DNA from: Dactylis glomerata
Taxonomy: Eukaryota; Streptophyta; Magnoliopsida; Poales; Poaceae
DNA: 64,000 nucleotides
Assembly: GCA_007115705.1 (NCBI GenBank)
Contig: QXEO01000143.1
Coordinates: forward strand, 5,191,434-5,255,433
Direction of reading: 5' to 3'
In this document: positions 1 to 12,925 of the stretch, piece after piece
How the letters are laid out: each line of letters begins with the position of its first letter
Numbering within the stretch: position 1 is the first letter of the stretch
Translations under genes and position numbers: made by a program
The notes under the pieces: model-generated
Told to the model about the DNA's origin: nothing
Databases searched by the model: none
What the model saw: the letters and a program-made list of their open reading frames with translations, nothing else

Positions 1-565
1 CTATGGGGCGGAAAACACACACAGAGAGAAAGCTCTCCGGTAGGCAGAAATCTGGCAGGGAAATTCCTTCCCGGAGGAGGGAAATCGTCGCCATCATCAC
101 CGCCATCGAGCTGGGCTTCATCGGGATTATCATCATCACCATCGCCACCAGCACCTTCATCACCATCATCACCACGCCGTCGTAACATCTTGGGGTGAAT
201 CTTGTCAAGTTCATAGGGGAAACTTTCCCGATGTTGATTACTACGTGTAGTTGATGCTATTGAGTGAAACTGTTAAATTAAGGTTTATGTCCAGATTGTT
301 ATTCATCATTATTTCACCTCTGATCATGATCCATATGATGTCTTGTGAGTAGCTCATTTTGTTCTTGAGGACATGAGAAAAGTCAAGATGTTAGTAGTGG
401 AACTATGTTGAGTAATATTTAATGGTTTGATATTTATGTTGTGGTGCTATTTTACTAGTGATGTCATGTGAACGTCGACTACATGATACTTCACCTTTAT
501 GGGCCTAGTAGAATGCATTGTGTATTAGGCTACTAATTGTGGGGTTGCCAGAAACCTAAACCATT
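1..565 (+). repeat. LTR-like core unit, 5' cut by window edge
   Basis: This holds the last part of the core: the ATC/CAT-rich stretch (about 85-180), then the segment ending 'gccagaaacctaaacc' near 565, where the 260-bp monomers take over. It is nearly identical to 4073-4640, 6726-7292 and 10799-11365. Confidence 0.8.
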
Positions 566-3500
566 TTGAGGAGAATTTTTTTTGATGTTTTTCCATGGTC
601 GGGCTAGACTTGCTAGTCTTATAGTGATACATGATATCACTAAACAAGTTGGATAGGTCTATTATTTCGGTGTGCGAGACTTTATAGTTGGCTAGGTATA
701 CAAAGTTAGTACTATGTGTCTATAACCATTTCGATCGCAAACTCGTGTCTTATGGTTAGGTATGATCCGACGTTCCGAAAATGTAACCATTTACAGAAAA
801 ACTTTATTGCTAGTCTTTGTACTCTATAAGGAGAAGGTTTTTGATGTTTCTGCCATGGTCGAGCCGGACTTGCTAGTCTTATATTGATACATGATATCAG
901 TAAACAAGTTGGATAGGTCTATTATTTTGGTGCGAGACTTTTGTAGCTTGCAAGGTATACAAAGTTAGATCTATGTGTGTATAACCATTTCGATCGCAAA
1001 CTTGTGTCTTACAGTTACGTATGATTCAACGTTCTGAACTTTTAATCATTTACAGAAGAACTTTATTGCGATCATGTGTACTATATGAGGAGAAGCTCTT
1101 CGATGTTTCTTCAATTGTTGGGCCAAACTTGCTAGTCTTATAATGATACATGATATCACTAAACAAGTTGGATATTTCTACTATTTTGGTGCGAGACTTT
1201 CTTGTTGGATAGGTATACAAAGTTAGTACTACGTGCGTATAACCATTTCGATCGAAAATCGTGACTTATGGTTTTGTATGATCCAACGTTCTTTTAACCA
1301 TTTACAGAAGATTTTTATTGTGAGCCTTTGTACTATATGAGAAGAAGCTTTTTTTTGACGTTTCTTCCATTATCTGGCCGGACTTGATAGTCCTATAGTG
1401 ATACATGATATCACTAAACAAGTTGGGAAGGTCTATTATTTCGGTGTGCGATACTTTGTAGTTGGATAGGTCTACAAAGTAAGTACTACGTGTATATAAC
1501 CATTTCGATCTAAAACTCATGTCTTATCGTTAGGTATGATCCAACATTCCCAACTTTTAAACATTTACAGGAGAACTTTATTCTGATTTGTTTGTGCTAC
1601 ACGAGGAGAAACTTTCTCACATTTCTCCATGGTCAAGCCGGACTTGCTAGTCTTATAGTAATACATGATATCACTAAACAAGTTGGATGGGTCTATTATT
1701 ATGGTGCGAGACTTTGTGATTGGATAGGTATACAAAGTTTCTACTACATGTGTATAACCATTTCAATCGCAAACTCGTGTCATACGGTTAGGTATGATCC
1801 AATGTTTCGAAGTTTTAACCATTTATAGGAGGACTTTATGAGGAGAAGCTTTTTCACATTTTGCAATCGCCTGGTGGTGTGGCCGTCCTGGCCCGCTTTT
1901 GCCATCGTCCCTTCGCGTATATCGTCTCCCCGAAAACCTAAAACATTCCAAAACAAGTTCCGGAGTGACAGAAACCTAAACCATTTTGAGGAGAATTTTT
2001 TTGATGTTTTTCCATGGTCGGGCCAGACTTGCTAGTCTTAAAGTGATACATGATATCACTAAACAAGTTGGATAGGTCTATTATTTCGATGTGCGAGACT
2101 TTATAGTTGGCTAGGTATACAAAGTTAGTACTATGTGTCTATAACCATTTCGATCACAAACTCGTGTCTTATGGTTAGGTATGATCCGACGTTCCAAAAT
2201 TGTAACCATTTACAGAAAAACTTTATTGCTAGTCTTTGTACTCTATAAGGAGATGGTTTTTGACGTTTTTGCCATGGTTGAGCCGGACTTGCTAGTCTTA
2301 TATTGATACATGATATCACTAAACAAGTTGGATAGGTCTATTATTTCGGTGCGAGACTTTGTAGCTTGCAAGGTATACAAAGTTAGATCTATGTAGGTAT
2401 AACCATTTTGATCGCAAACTTGTCTTACGGTTACGTATGATTCAATGTTCTGAACTTTTAATCATTTACAGAAGAACTTTACTGCGATCCTATGTACTAT
2501 ATGAGGAGAAGCTCTTCGATGTTTCTTCCATTATTGGGCCAAACTTGCTAGTCTTATAGTGATACATGGTATCACTAAACAAGTTGGATATTTCTACTAT
2601 TTTGATGCGAGACTTTCTAGTTGGATAGGTATACAAAGTTAGTACTACGTGTGTATAACCTTTTTGATTGCAAAATCATGACTTATGGTTACGTATGATC
2701 CAACATTCAGAAATTTTAACCATTTACAGAAGATTTTTATTGCGAGCCTTTGTACTGTATGAGAAGAAGCTTTTTTTGACGTTTCTTCCATTATCTGACC
2801 GGACTTGCTAGTCCTATAGTGATACATGATATCACTAAACAAGTTGGATAGGTTTATTATTTTGGTGTGCGATACTTTGTAGTTGGATAGGTCTACAAAG
2901 TTAGTACTATGTGTATATAATCATTTTGATCTAAATCTCGTGTCTTATGGTTAGGTATAATCCAACGTTCCCAACTTTTAAACATTTAGAGGAGAACTTT
3001 ATTCTGATCTGTTTGTGCTACACGAGGAGAAACTTTCTCACATTTGTCCATGGTCAGGCTGGACTTGCTAGTCTTATAGTGATACATGATATCACTAAAC
3101 AAGTTGGATGGGTCTATTATTATGGTGCGAGACTTTGTGATCGGATAGGTATACAAAGTTAGTACTATATGTGTATAACCATTCCAATCGCAAACTCGTG
3201 GCATACGGTTACGTATGATCCAACATTCTGAACTTTTAACCATTTATAGGAGGACCTTATTAGGAGAAGATTTTTGGCATTTCTGCCATGGTCGGCCCGG
3301 ACTTGCTAGTCTTATAGTGATACATGATATCACTAAACAAGTTGGATAGGTGTACTATTTTGGTGCGAGACTTTGTAGTTAGATAGGTATACAAAGTTAG
3401 TACTATGTGCGTATAACTATTTTGATCGCAAACTCGTGTGTTATGGTTACGTATGATCCAACGTCTTGAACTTTTAACCACATACATAAGAACTCTATTG

Positions 3501-3642
3501 CGAGCTTTTCGTGCTACACGAGGAGAAACTTTTTGATATTCTTCCATGGTCGGGCCGGACTTGCTAGTCTTTCAGGGATACATGATATCACTAAGGATAG
3601 GTCTATTATTTCGGTGTGTGAGACTTTAGAGTTGGCTAGGTA
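566..3642. repeat. 260-bp monomer block 1 (about 12 copies)
   Basis: Cores ATGATATCAC (or close variants) fall at about 631, 891, 1150, 1405, 1665, 2050, 2310, 2566, 2826, 3086, 3324 and 3592. Spacing is mostly 255-260 bp. One gap is 385 bp because a shortened LTR core sits at 1865-1985. Monomers contain the imperfect palindrome agtgatacatgatatcact. No coding potential is seen. Confidence 0.85.
1865..1985 (+). repeat. Internally deleted LTR-core remnant
   Basis: A short GC-richer stretch (cgcctggtggtgtggccgtc ... cccgaaaacctaaaac ... cagaaacctaaacc) joins the early and late parts of the LTR core and omits about 600 bp between them. The same remnant occurs at 8592-8712. A version without this deletion is at 12661-12925. 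Confidence 0.7.
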
Positions 3643-4640
3643 TATTATACGTCTATTTTGCATCACTATTTTATATCATAATTTATTATTATTCATTGAT
3701 ATATTTCATATTTAGAGATGATACTTATGGTATTTCCTCTATTTTTGCATGTTTGATGATTATTGGAGAATTCACTACCAGAGTCAGGATTCTGCTGGAA
3801 AAAGGACTGTCAAGATTCAATATTTTTGAAGACCAGCAATTCCAGAAATATACCTAGAAGTTCCTATTTCACCAGAAGACGGAAGTAGCCAGAAGGAGAG
3901 GGCAATGTGAGACACCAGGGGCCCACACCACCTGGTGGCGCGAGCCAGCCCTAGGCCGCGCCGCCTGGTGGTGTGGCCGCCCTGGCCCACTTCTGTCATC
4001 GCCGCTTTGCGTATATTGTCTCCCCGAAAACCTAAGACTGGGAGGAGGATCGCAGAAAGACTCCGCCGCCTCTATGGGGTGGAAAACACACACAGAGAGA
4101 AAGCTCTCCGGTAGGCAGAAATCTGCCAGGGAAATTCCTTCCCGGAGGAGGGAAATCATCGCCATCATCACCGCCATCGAGCTGGGCTTCATCGGGATTA
4201 TCATCATCATCACCATCGCCACCAGCACCTTCATCACCATCATCACCACGCCGTCGTAACATCTTGGGGTGAATCTTGTCAAGTTCATAGGGGAAACTTT
4301 CCCGATGTTGATTACTACGTGTAGTTGATGCTATTGAGTGGAATCGTTTAATTAAGGTTTATGTCCAGATTATTATTCATCATTATTTCACCTCTGATCA
4401 TGATCCATATGATGTCTTGTGAGTAGCTCATTTTGTTCTTGAGGACATGAGAAAAGTCAAGATGTTAGTAGTGGAACTATGTTGAGTAATATTTAACGGT
4501 TTGATATTTATATTGTGGTGCTATTTTACTAGTGGTGTCATGTGAACGTCGACTACATGATACTTCACCTTTATGGGCCTAGTAGAATGCATTGTGTATT
4601 AGGCTACTAATTGTGGGGTTGCCAGAAACCTAAACCATTT
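3643..4640 (+). repeat. LTR-like core unit
   Basis: It begins TATTATACGTCTATTTTGC, resembling the TG(T/A)TATACGTCTC start of cereal Gypsy LTRs with a degraded first dinucleotide. It continues through the GC-rich leader (about 3900-4070), an ATC/CAT microsatellite (about 4155-4250) and the segment ending 'gccagaaacctaaacc'. The 260-bp monomers follow directly instead of a primer-binding site. Confidence 0.75.
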
Positions 4641-6296
4641 TGAGGAGAATTTTTTTTGATGTTTTTCCATGGTCGGGCCAGACTTGCTAGTCTTATAGTG
4701 ATACATGATATCACTAAACAAGTTGGATAGGTCTATTATTTCGGTGTGCGAGACTTTATAGTTGGCTAGGTATACAAAGTTAGTACTATGTGTCTATAAC
4801 CATTTCAATCGCAAACTCGTGTCTTATGGTTAGGTATGATCCGACGTTCCGAAATTGTAACCATTTACACAAAAACTTTATTGCTAGTCTTTGTACTCTA
4901 TAAGGAGAAGGTTTTTGATGTTTCTGCCATGGTCGAGCCGGACTTGCTAGTCTTATATTGATACATGATATCACTAAACAAGTTGGATAGGTCTATTATT
5001 TTGGTGCGAGACTTTTGTAGCTTGCAAGGTATACAACGTTAGATCTATGTGTGTATAACCATTTGGATCGCAAACTTGTGTCTTACAGTTACGTATGATT
5101 CAACGTTCTGAACTTTTAATCATTTACAGAAGAACTTTATTGCGATCCTGTGTACTATATGAGGAGAAGCTCTTCGATGTTTCTTCCATTGTTGGGCCAA
5201 ACTTGCTAGTCTTATAGTGATACATGATATCACTAAATAAGTTGGATATTTCTACTATTTTGGTGTGAGACTTTCTAGTTGGATAGGTATACAAAGTTAG
5301 TACTACGTGCGTATAACCATTTCGATCGCAAAATCGTGACTTATGGTTTTGTATGATCCAGCGTTCTTTTAACCATTTACAGAAGATTTTTATTGTGAGC
5401 CTTTGTATTGTATGAGAAGAAGCTTTTTTTGACGTTTCTTCCATTATCTAGCCGGACTTGCTAGTCCTATAGTGATACATGATATCACTAAACAAGTTGG
5501 GTAGGTCTATTATTTCGGTGTGCGATACTTTGTAGTTGGATAGGTCTACAAAGTTAGTACTACGTGTATATAATCATTTTGATCTAAATCTCGTGTCTTA
5601 TGGTTAGGTATAATCCAACGTTTCCCAACTTTTAAACATTTACAGGAGAACTTTATTCTGATCTGTTTGTGCTACACAAGGAGAAACTTTCTCACATTTG
5701 TCCATGGTCAGGCTGGACTTGCTAGTCTTATAGTGATACATGATATCAGTAAACAAGTTGGATGGGTCTATTATTATGGTGCGAGACTTTGTGATCGGAT
5801 AGGTATACAAAGTTAGTACTACATGTGTATAACCATTTCAATCGCAAACTCGTGGCATACGGTTACGTATGATCCAACATTCCGAACTTTTAACCATTTA
5901 TAGGAGGACCTTATTAGGAGAAGATTTTTGGCATTTCTGCCATGGTCGGCCCGGACTTGCTAGCCTTATAGTGATACATGATATCACTAAACAAGTTGGA
6001 TAGGTGTACTATTTTGGTGCGAGACTTTGTAGTTAGATAGGTATACAAAGTTAGTACTATGTGCGTATAACTATTTTGATCGCAAACTCGTGTGTTATGG
6101 TTACGTATGATCCAACGTCTTGAACTTTTAACCACATACATAAGAACTCTATTGCGAGCTTTTCGTGCTACACGACGAGAAACTTTTTGATATTTTTCCA
6201 TGGTCGGGCCGGACTTGCTAGTCTTACAGGGATACATGATATCACTAAGGATAGGTCTATTATTTCGGTGTGTGAGACTTTAGAGTTGGCTAGGTA
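4641..6296. repeat. 260-bp monomer block 2 (about 7 copies)
   Basis: Palindromic cores lie near 4705, 4965, 5224, 5479, 5740, 5978 and 6237. This block makes the short 2.65-kb higher-order unit. It lacks the internally deleted core seen in the long unit. Confidence 0.85.
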
Positions 6297-7292
6297 TATT
6301 ATACGTCTATTTTGCATCACTATTTTATATCATAATTTATTGTTATTCATTGATATATTTCATATTTAGAGATGATACTTATGGTATTTCCTCTATTTTT
6401 GCATGTTTGATGATTATTGGAGAATTCACTGCCAGAGTCAGGATTCTGCTAGAAAAAGGACCGTCAAGATTCAATATTTTTGAAGACCAGCAATTCCAGA
6501 AATATACCTAGAAGTTCCTATTTCACCAGAAGACGGAAGTAGCCAGAAGGAGAGGGCAATGTGAGCCACCAGGGGCCCACACCACCTGGTGGCGCGAGCC
6601 AGCCCTAGGCCGCGCCGCCTGGTGGTGTGGCTGCCCTGGCCCACTTCTGCCATCGCCCCTTTGCGTATATTGTCTCCCCGAAAACCTAAGACTGGGAGGA
6701 GGATCGCAGAAAGACTCCGCCGCCTCTATGGGGCGAAAAACACACACAGAGAGAAAGCTCTCCGGTAGGCAGAAATCTGGCAGGGAAATTCCTTCCCGGA
6801 CGAGGGAAATCATCGCCATCATCACCGCCATCGAGTTGGGCTTCATCGGGATTATCATCATCATCACCATCGCCACCAGCACCTTCATCACCATCATCAC
6901 CACGCCGTCGTAACATCTTGGGGTGAATCTTGTCAAGTTCATAGGGGAAACTTTCCCGATGTTGATTACTACGTGTAGTTGATGCTATTGAGTGAAACTG
7001 TTAAATTAAGGTTTATGTCCAGATTGTTATTCATCATTATTTCACCTCTGATCATGATCCATATGATGTCTTGTGAGTAGCTCATTTTGTTCTTGAGGAC
7101 ATGAGAAAAGTCAAGATGTTAGTAGTGGAACTATGTTGAGTAATATTTAATGGTTTGATATTTATGTTGTGGTGCTATTTTACTAGTGATGTCATGTGAA
7201 CGTCGACTATATGATACTTCACCTTTATGGGCCTAGTAGAATGCATTGTGTATTAGGCTACTAATTATGGGGTTGCCAGAAACCTAAACCAT
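6297..7292 (+). repeat. LTR-like core unit
   Basis: Nearly identical to the core at 3643-4640, with the same start motif, GC-rich leader, ATC/CAT stretch and end. Confidence 0.75.
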
Positions 7293-10200
7293 TTTGAGGA
7301 GAATTTTTTTTGATGTTTTTCCATGGTCGGGCCAGACTTGCTAGTCTTATAGTGATACATGATATCACTAAACAAGTTGGATAGGTCTATTATTTCGGTG
7401 TGCGAGACTTTATAGTTGGCTAGGTATACAAAGTTAGTACTATGTGTCTATAACCATTTCGATCGCAAACTCGTGTCTTATGGTTAGGCATCATCCGACG
7501 TTCTGAAATTGTAACCATTTACAGAAAAACTTTATAGCTAGTCTTTGTACTCTATAAGGAGAAGGTTTTTGATGTTTCTGCCATGGTCGAGCCGGACTTG
7601 CTAGTCTTATATTGCTACATGATATCACTAAACAAGTTGGATAGGTCTATTATTTTGGTGCGAGACTTTTGTAGCTTGCAAGGTATACAAAGTTAGATCT
7701 ATGTGTGTATAACCATTTCGATCGCAAACTTGTGTCTTACAGTTACGTATGATTCAACGTTCTGAACTTTTAATCATTTACAGAAGAAATTTATTGCGAT
7801 CCTGTGTACTATATGAGGAGAAGCTCTTCGATGTTTCTTCCATTGTTGGGCCAAACTTGCTAGTCTTATAATGATACATGATATCACTAAACAAGTTGGA
7901 TATTTCTACTATTTTGGTGCGAGACTTTCTAGTTGGATAGGTATACATAGTTAGTACTACGTGCGTATAACCATTTCGATCGCAAAATCGTGACTTATGG
8001 TTTTCTATGATCCAACGTTCTTTTAACCATTTACAAAAGATTTTTATTGTGAGCCTTTGTACTATATGAGAAGAAGCTTTTTTTGACGTTTCTTCCATTA
8101 TCTGGCCGGACTTGCTAGTCCTATAGTGATACATGATATCACTAAACAAGTTGGGTAGGTCTATTATTTCGGTGTGCGATACTTTGTAGTTGGATAGGTC
8201 TACAAAGTTAGTACTACGTGTATATAACCATTTCGATCTAAAACTCATGTCTTATCGTTAGGTATGATCCAACATTCCCAACTTTTAAACATTACAGGAG
8301 AACTTTATTCTGATCTGTTTGTGCTACACGAGGAGAAACTTTCTCACATTTCTCCATGGTCAAGCCGGACTTGCTAGTCTTATAGTAATACATGATATCA
8401 CTAAACAAGTTGGATGGGTCTATTATTATGGTGCGAGACTTTGTGATTGGATAGGTATACAAAGTTTCTACTACATGTGTATAACCATTTCAATCGCAAA
8501 CTCGTGTCATACGGTTAGGTATGATCCAATGTTTCGAAGTTTTAACCATTTATAGGAGGACTTTATGAGGAGAAGCTTTTTCACATTTTGCAATCGCCTG
8601 GTGGTGTGGCCGTCCTGGCCCGCTTTTGCCATCGTCCCTTCGCGTATATCGTCTCCCCGAAAACCTAAAACATTCCAAAACAAGTTCCGGAGCGACAGAA
8701 ACCTAAACCATTTTGAGGAGAATTTTTTTGATGTTTTTCCATGGTCGGGCCAGACTTGCTAGTCTTAAAGAGATACATGATATCACTAAACAAGTTGGAT
8801 AGGTCTATTATTTCGATGTGCGAGACTTTATAGTTGGCTAGGTATACAAAGTTAGTACTATGTGTCTATAACCATTTCGATCACAAACTCGTGTCTTATG
8901 GTTAGGTATGATCCGACGTTCCGAAATTGTAACCATTTACAGAAAAACTTTATTGCTAGTCTTTGTACTCTATAAGGAGAAGGTTTTTGACGTTTTTGCC
9001 ATGGTTGAGCCGGAGTTGCTAGTCTTATATTGATACATGATATCACTAAACAAGTTGGATAGGTCTATTATTTCGGTGCGAGACTTTGTATCTTGCAAGG
9101 TATACAAAGTTAGATCTATGTAGGTATAACCATTTTGATCGCAAACTTGTCTTACGGTTACGTATGATTCAATATTCTGAACTTTTAATCATTTACAGAA
9201 GAACTTTACTGTGATCCTGTGTACTATATGAGGAGAAGCTCTTCGATGTTTCTTCCATTATTGGGCCAAACTTGCTAGTCTTATAGTGATACATGGTATC
9301 ACTAAACAAGTTGGATATTTCTACTATTTCGATGCGAGACTTTCTAGTTGGATAGGTATACAAAGTTAGTAATACGTGCGTATAACCATTTCGATCGCAA
9401 AATCATGACTTATGGTTACGTATGATCCAACATTCAGAATTTTTAACCATTTACAGAAGATTTTTATTGCGAGCCTTTGTACTGTATGAGAAGAAGCTTT
9501 TTTTGACGTTTCTTCCATTATCTGGCCGGACTTGCTAGTCCTATAGTGATACATGATATCACTAAACAAGTTGGATAGGTTTATTATTTTGTTGTGCGAT
9601 ACTTTGTAGTTGGATAGGTCTACAAAGTTAGTACTACGTGTATATAATCATTTTGATCTAAATCTCGTGTCTTATGGTTAGGTATAATCCAACGTTCCCA
9701 ACTTTTAAACATTTACAGGAGAACTTTATTCTGATCTGTTTGTGCTACACGAGGAGAAACTTTCTCACATTTGTCCATAGTCAGGCTGGACTTGCTAGTC
9801 TTATAGTGATACATGATATCACTAAACAAGTTGGATGGGTCTATTATTATGGTGCGAGACTTTGTGATCGGATAGGTATACAAAGTTAGTACTATATGTG
9901 TATAACCATTTCAATCGCAAACTCGTGGCATACGGTTACGTATGATCCAACATTCTGAACTTTTAACCATTTATAGGAGGACCTTATTAGGAGAAGATTT
10001 TTGGCATTTCTGCCATGGTCGGCCCGGACTTGCTAGTCTTATAGTGATACATGATATCACTAAACAAGTTGGATAGGTGGACTATTTTGGTGCGAGACTT
10101 TGTAGTTAGATAGGTATACAAAGTTAGTACTATGTGCGTATAACTATTTTGATCGCAAACTCGTGTGTTATGGTTACGTATGATCCAACATCTTGAACTT

Positions 10201-10369
10201 TTAACCACATACATAAGAACTCTATTGCGAGCTTTTCGTGCTATACGAGGAGAAACTTTTTGATATTCTTCCATGGTCGGGCCGGACTTGCTAGTCTTAC
10301 AGGGATACATGATATCACTAAGGATAGGTCTATTATTTCGGTGTGTGAGACTTTAGAGTTGGCTAGGTA
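7293..10369. repeat. 260-bp monomer block 3 (about 12 copies)
   Basis: This is a near-identical copy of block 1, shifted by about 6,727 bp, and includes a second copy of the internally deleted core at 8592-8712. The match shows that the whole 4.07-kb unit was duplicated as a block. Confidence 0.85.
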
Positions 10370-11365
10370 TATTATACGTCTATTTTGCATCACTATTTTA
10401 TATCATAATTTATTATTATTCGTTGATATATTTCATATTTAGAGATGATACTTATGGTATTTCCTCTATTTTGGCATGTTTGATGATTATTGGAGAATTC
10501 ACTGCCAGAGTCAGGATTCTGCTGGAAAAAGGACTGTCAAGATTCAATATTTTTGAAGACCAGCAATTCCAGAAATATACCTAGAAGTTCCTATTTCACC
10601 AGAAGACGGAAGTAGCCCGAAGGAGAGGGTAATGTGAGACACCAGGGGCCCACACCACCTGGTGGCGCGAGCCAGCCCTAGGCCGCGCCGCCTGGTGGTG
10701 TGGCCGCCCTGGCCCACTTCTGCCATCGCCCCTTTGCGTATATTGTCTCCCCGAAAACCTAAGACTGGGAGGAGGATCGCAGAAAGACTCCGCCGCCTCT
10801 ATGGGGTGGAAAACACACATAGAGAGAAAGCTCTCTGGTAGGCAGAAATCGGGCAGGGAAATTCCTTCCCGGAGGAGGGAAATCGTCGCCATCATCACCG
10901 CCATCGAGCTGGGCTTCATCGGGATTATCATCATCATCACCATCGCCACCAGCAACTTCATCACCATCATCACCACGCCGTCGTAACATCTTGGGTTGAA
11001 TCTTGTCAAGTTCATAGGGGAAACTTTCCCGATGTTGATTACTACGTGTAGTTGATGCTATTGAGTGGAATCATTTAATTAAGGTTTATGTCCAGATTAT
11101 TATTCATCATTATTTCACCTCTGATCATGATCCACATGATGTCTTGTGAGTAGCTCATTTTGTTCTTGAGGACATGAGAAAAGTCAAGATGTTAGTAGTG
11201 GAACTATGTTGAGTAATATTTAACGGTTTGATATTTATATTGTGGTGCTATTTTACTAGTGGTGTCATGTGAACGTCGACTACATGATACTTCACCTTTA
11301 TGGGCCTAGTAGAATGCATTGTGTATTAGGCTACTAATTGTGGGGTTGCCAGAAACCTAAACCAT
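10370..11365 (+). repeat. LTR-like core unit
   Basis: Third complete core, with the same layout as 3643-4640. Confidence 0.75.
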
Positions 11366-12660
11366 TTTGAGGAGATTTTTTTTTGATGTTTTTCCATGGT
11401 CGGGCCAGACTTGCTAGTCTTATAGTGATACATGATATCACTAAACAAGTTGGATAGGTCTATTATTTCGGTGTGCGAGACTTTATAGTTGGCTAGGTAT
11501 ACAAAGTTAGTACTATGTGTCTATAACCATTTCGATCGCAAACTCGTGTCTTATGGTTAGGTATGATCCGACGTTCCGAAATTGTAACCATTTACAGAAA
11601 AACTTTATTGCTAGTCTTTGTACTCTATAAGGAGAAGGTTTTTGATGTTTCTGCCATGGTCGAGCCGGACTTGCTAGTCTTATATTGATACATGATATCA
11701 CTAAACAAGTTGGATAGGTCTATTATTTTGGTGCGAGACTTTTGTAGCTTGCAAGGTATACAAAGTTAGATCTATGTGTGTATAACCATTTCGATCGCAA
11801 ACTTGTGTCTTACAGTTACGTATGATTCAATGTTCTGAACTTTTAATCATTTACAGAAGAACTTTATTGCGATCATGTGTACTATATGAGGAGAAGCTCT
11901 TCGATGTTTCTTCCATTGTTGGGCCAAACTTGCTAGTCTTATAGTGATACATGATATCACTAAACAAGTTGGATATTTCTACTATTTTGGTGCGAGACTT
12001 TCTAGTTGGATAGGTATACAAAGTTAGTACTACGTGCGTATAACCATTTCGATCGCAAAATCGTGACTTATGGTTTTGTATGATCCAACGTTCTTTTAAC
12101 CATTTACAGAAGATTTTTATTGTGAGCCTTTGTATTGTATGAGAAGAAGCTTTTTTTGACGTTTCTTCCATTATCTGGCCGGACTTGCTAGTCCTATAGT
12201 GATACATGATATCACTAAACAAGTTGGGTAGGTCTATTTTTTCGGTGTGCGATACTTTGTAGTTGGATAGGTCTACAAAGTTAGTACTACGTGTATATAA
12301 CCATTTCGATCTAAAACTCATGTCTTATCGTTAGGTATGATCCAACGTTCCCAACTTTTAAACATTTATAGGAGAACTTTATTCTGATCTGTTTGTGCTA
12401 CACGAGGAGAAACTTTCTCACATTTCTCCATGGTCAGGCCGGACTTGCTAGTCTTATAGTCATACATGATATCACTAAACAAGTTGGATGGGTCTATTAT
12501 TATGGTGGGAGACTTTGTGATTGGATAGGTATACAAAGTTTCTACTACATGTGTATAACCATTTCAATCACAAACTTGTGTCATACGGTTAGGTATAATC
12601 CAATGTTTCGAAGTTTTAACCATTTATAGGAGGACTTTATGAGGAGAAGCTTTTTCACAT
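11366..12660. repeat. 260-bp monomer block 4 (about 5 copies, array end)
   Basis: It begins as a copy of block 2. From about 12300 onward it matches the block 1 / block 3 type (1490-1860 and 8220-8590) instead, so a switch between unit types lies near 12200-12300. Confidence 0.75.
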
Positions 12661-12925
12661 TTTGCAATCGCCTGGTGGTGTGGCCGTCCTGGCCCACTGT
12701 TGCCATCGTCCCTTCGTGTATATCGTCTCCCCGAAAACCTAAAACTGGGAGGAGGATCGCGGAAAGACTCCGCCGCCTATGCGGGGCGGAAAACACACAC
12801 TGAGAGAAAACTCTCCGGCATGCAGAAATCTGCTGGGGAAATTCCTTCCCAGAGGGCGAAATCGTCGCCATTGTCACCGCCATCGAGCTGGGCTCCATCG
12901 GGATCATCATCATCATCATCATCAG
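12661..12925 (+). repeat. Truncated LTR core at the array boundary
   Basis: It contains the GC-rich leader through the ATC repeat (tcatcatcatcatcatcat) and then stops abruptly. Sequence after about 12925 is unrelated to the array, so this is its right edge. Confidence 0.7.

Larger units (their letters stand above)
1..12925. repeat. LTR-derived higher-order tandem array
   Basis: The array is built from two components. One is a ~260-bp monomer, about 36 copies counted by the shared core ATGATATCAC. The other is a ~1-kb LTR-like core with a GC-rich segment and an ATC/CAT-rich stretch. Cores begin at 3643, 6297 and 10370, giving units of 2,654 and 4,073 bp. The 4.07 + 2.65 kb pair repeats with an offset of ~6,727 bp (for example 1592 vs 8319, 2131 vs 8858, 4786 vs 11513). 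The array enters from beyond the left edge and stops near 12925. Core wording (TATTATACGTC start, 'gtgaacgtcgactacatga', 'gccagaaacctaaacc') matches Gypsy LTRs of cereals, but no internal retrotransposon sequence lies between units, so this behaves like a satellite. Short ORFs here are repeat translations without domains. Confidence 0.9.

Noticed and set aside
566..12660. Regularly spaced repeats as a CRISPR array
   Set aside because: The period is 260 bp with no short repeat/variable spacer pattern, and the context is a plant genome.
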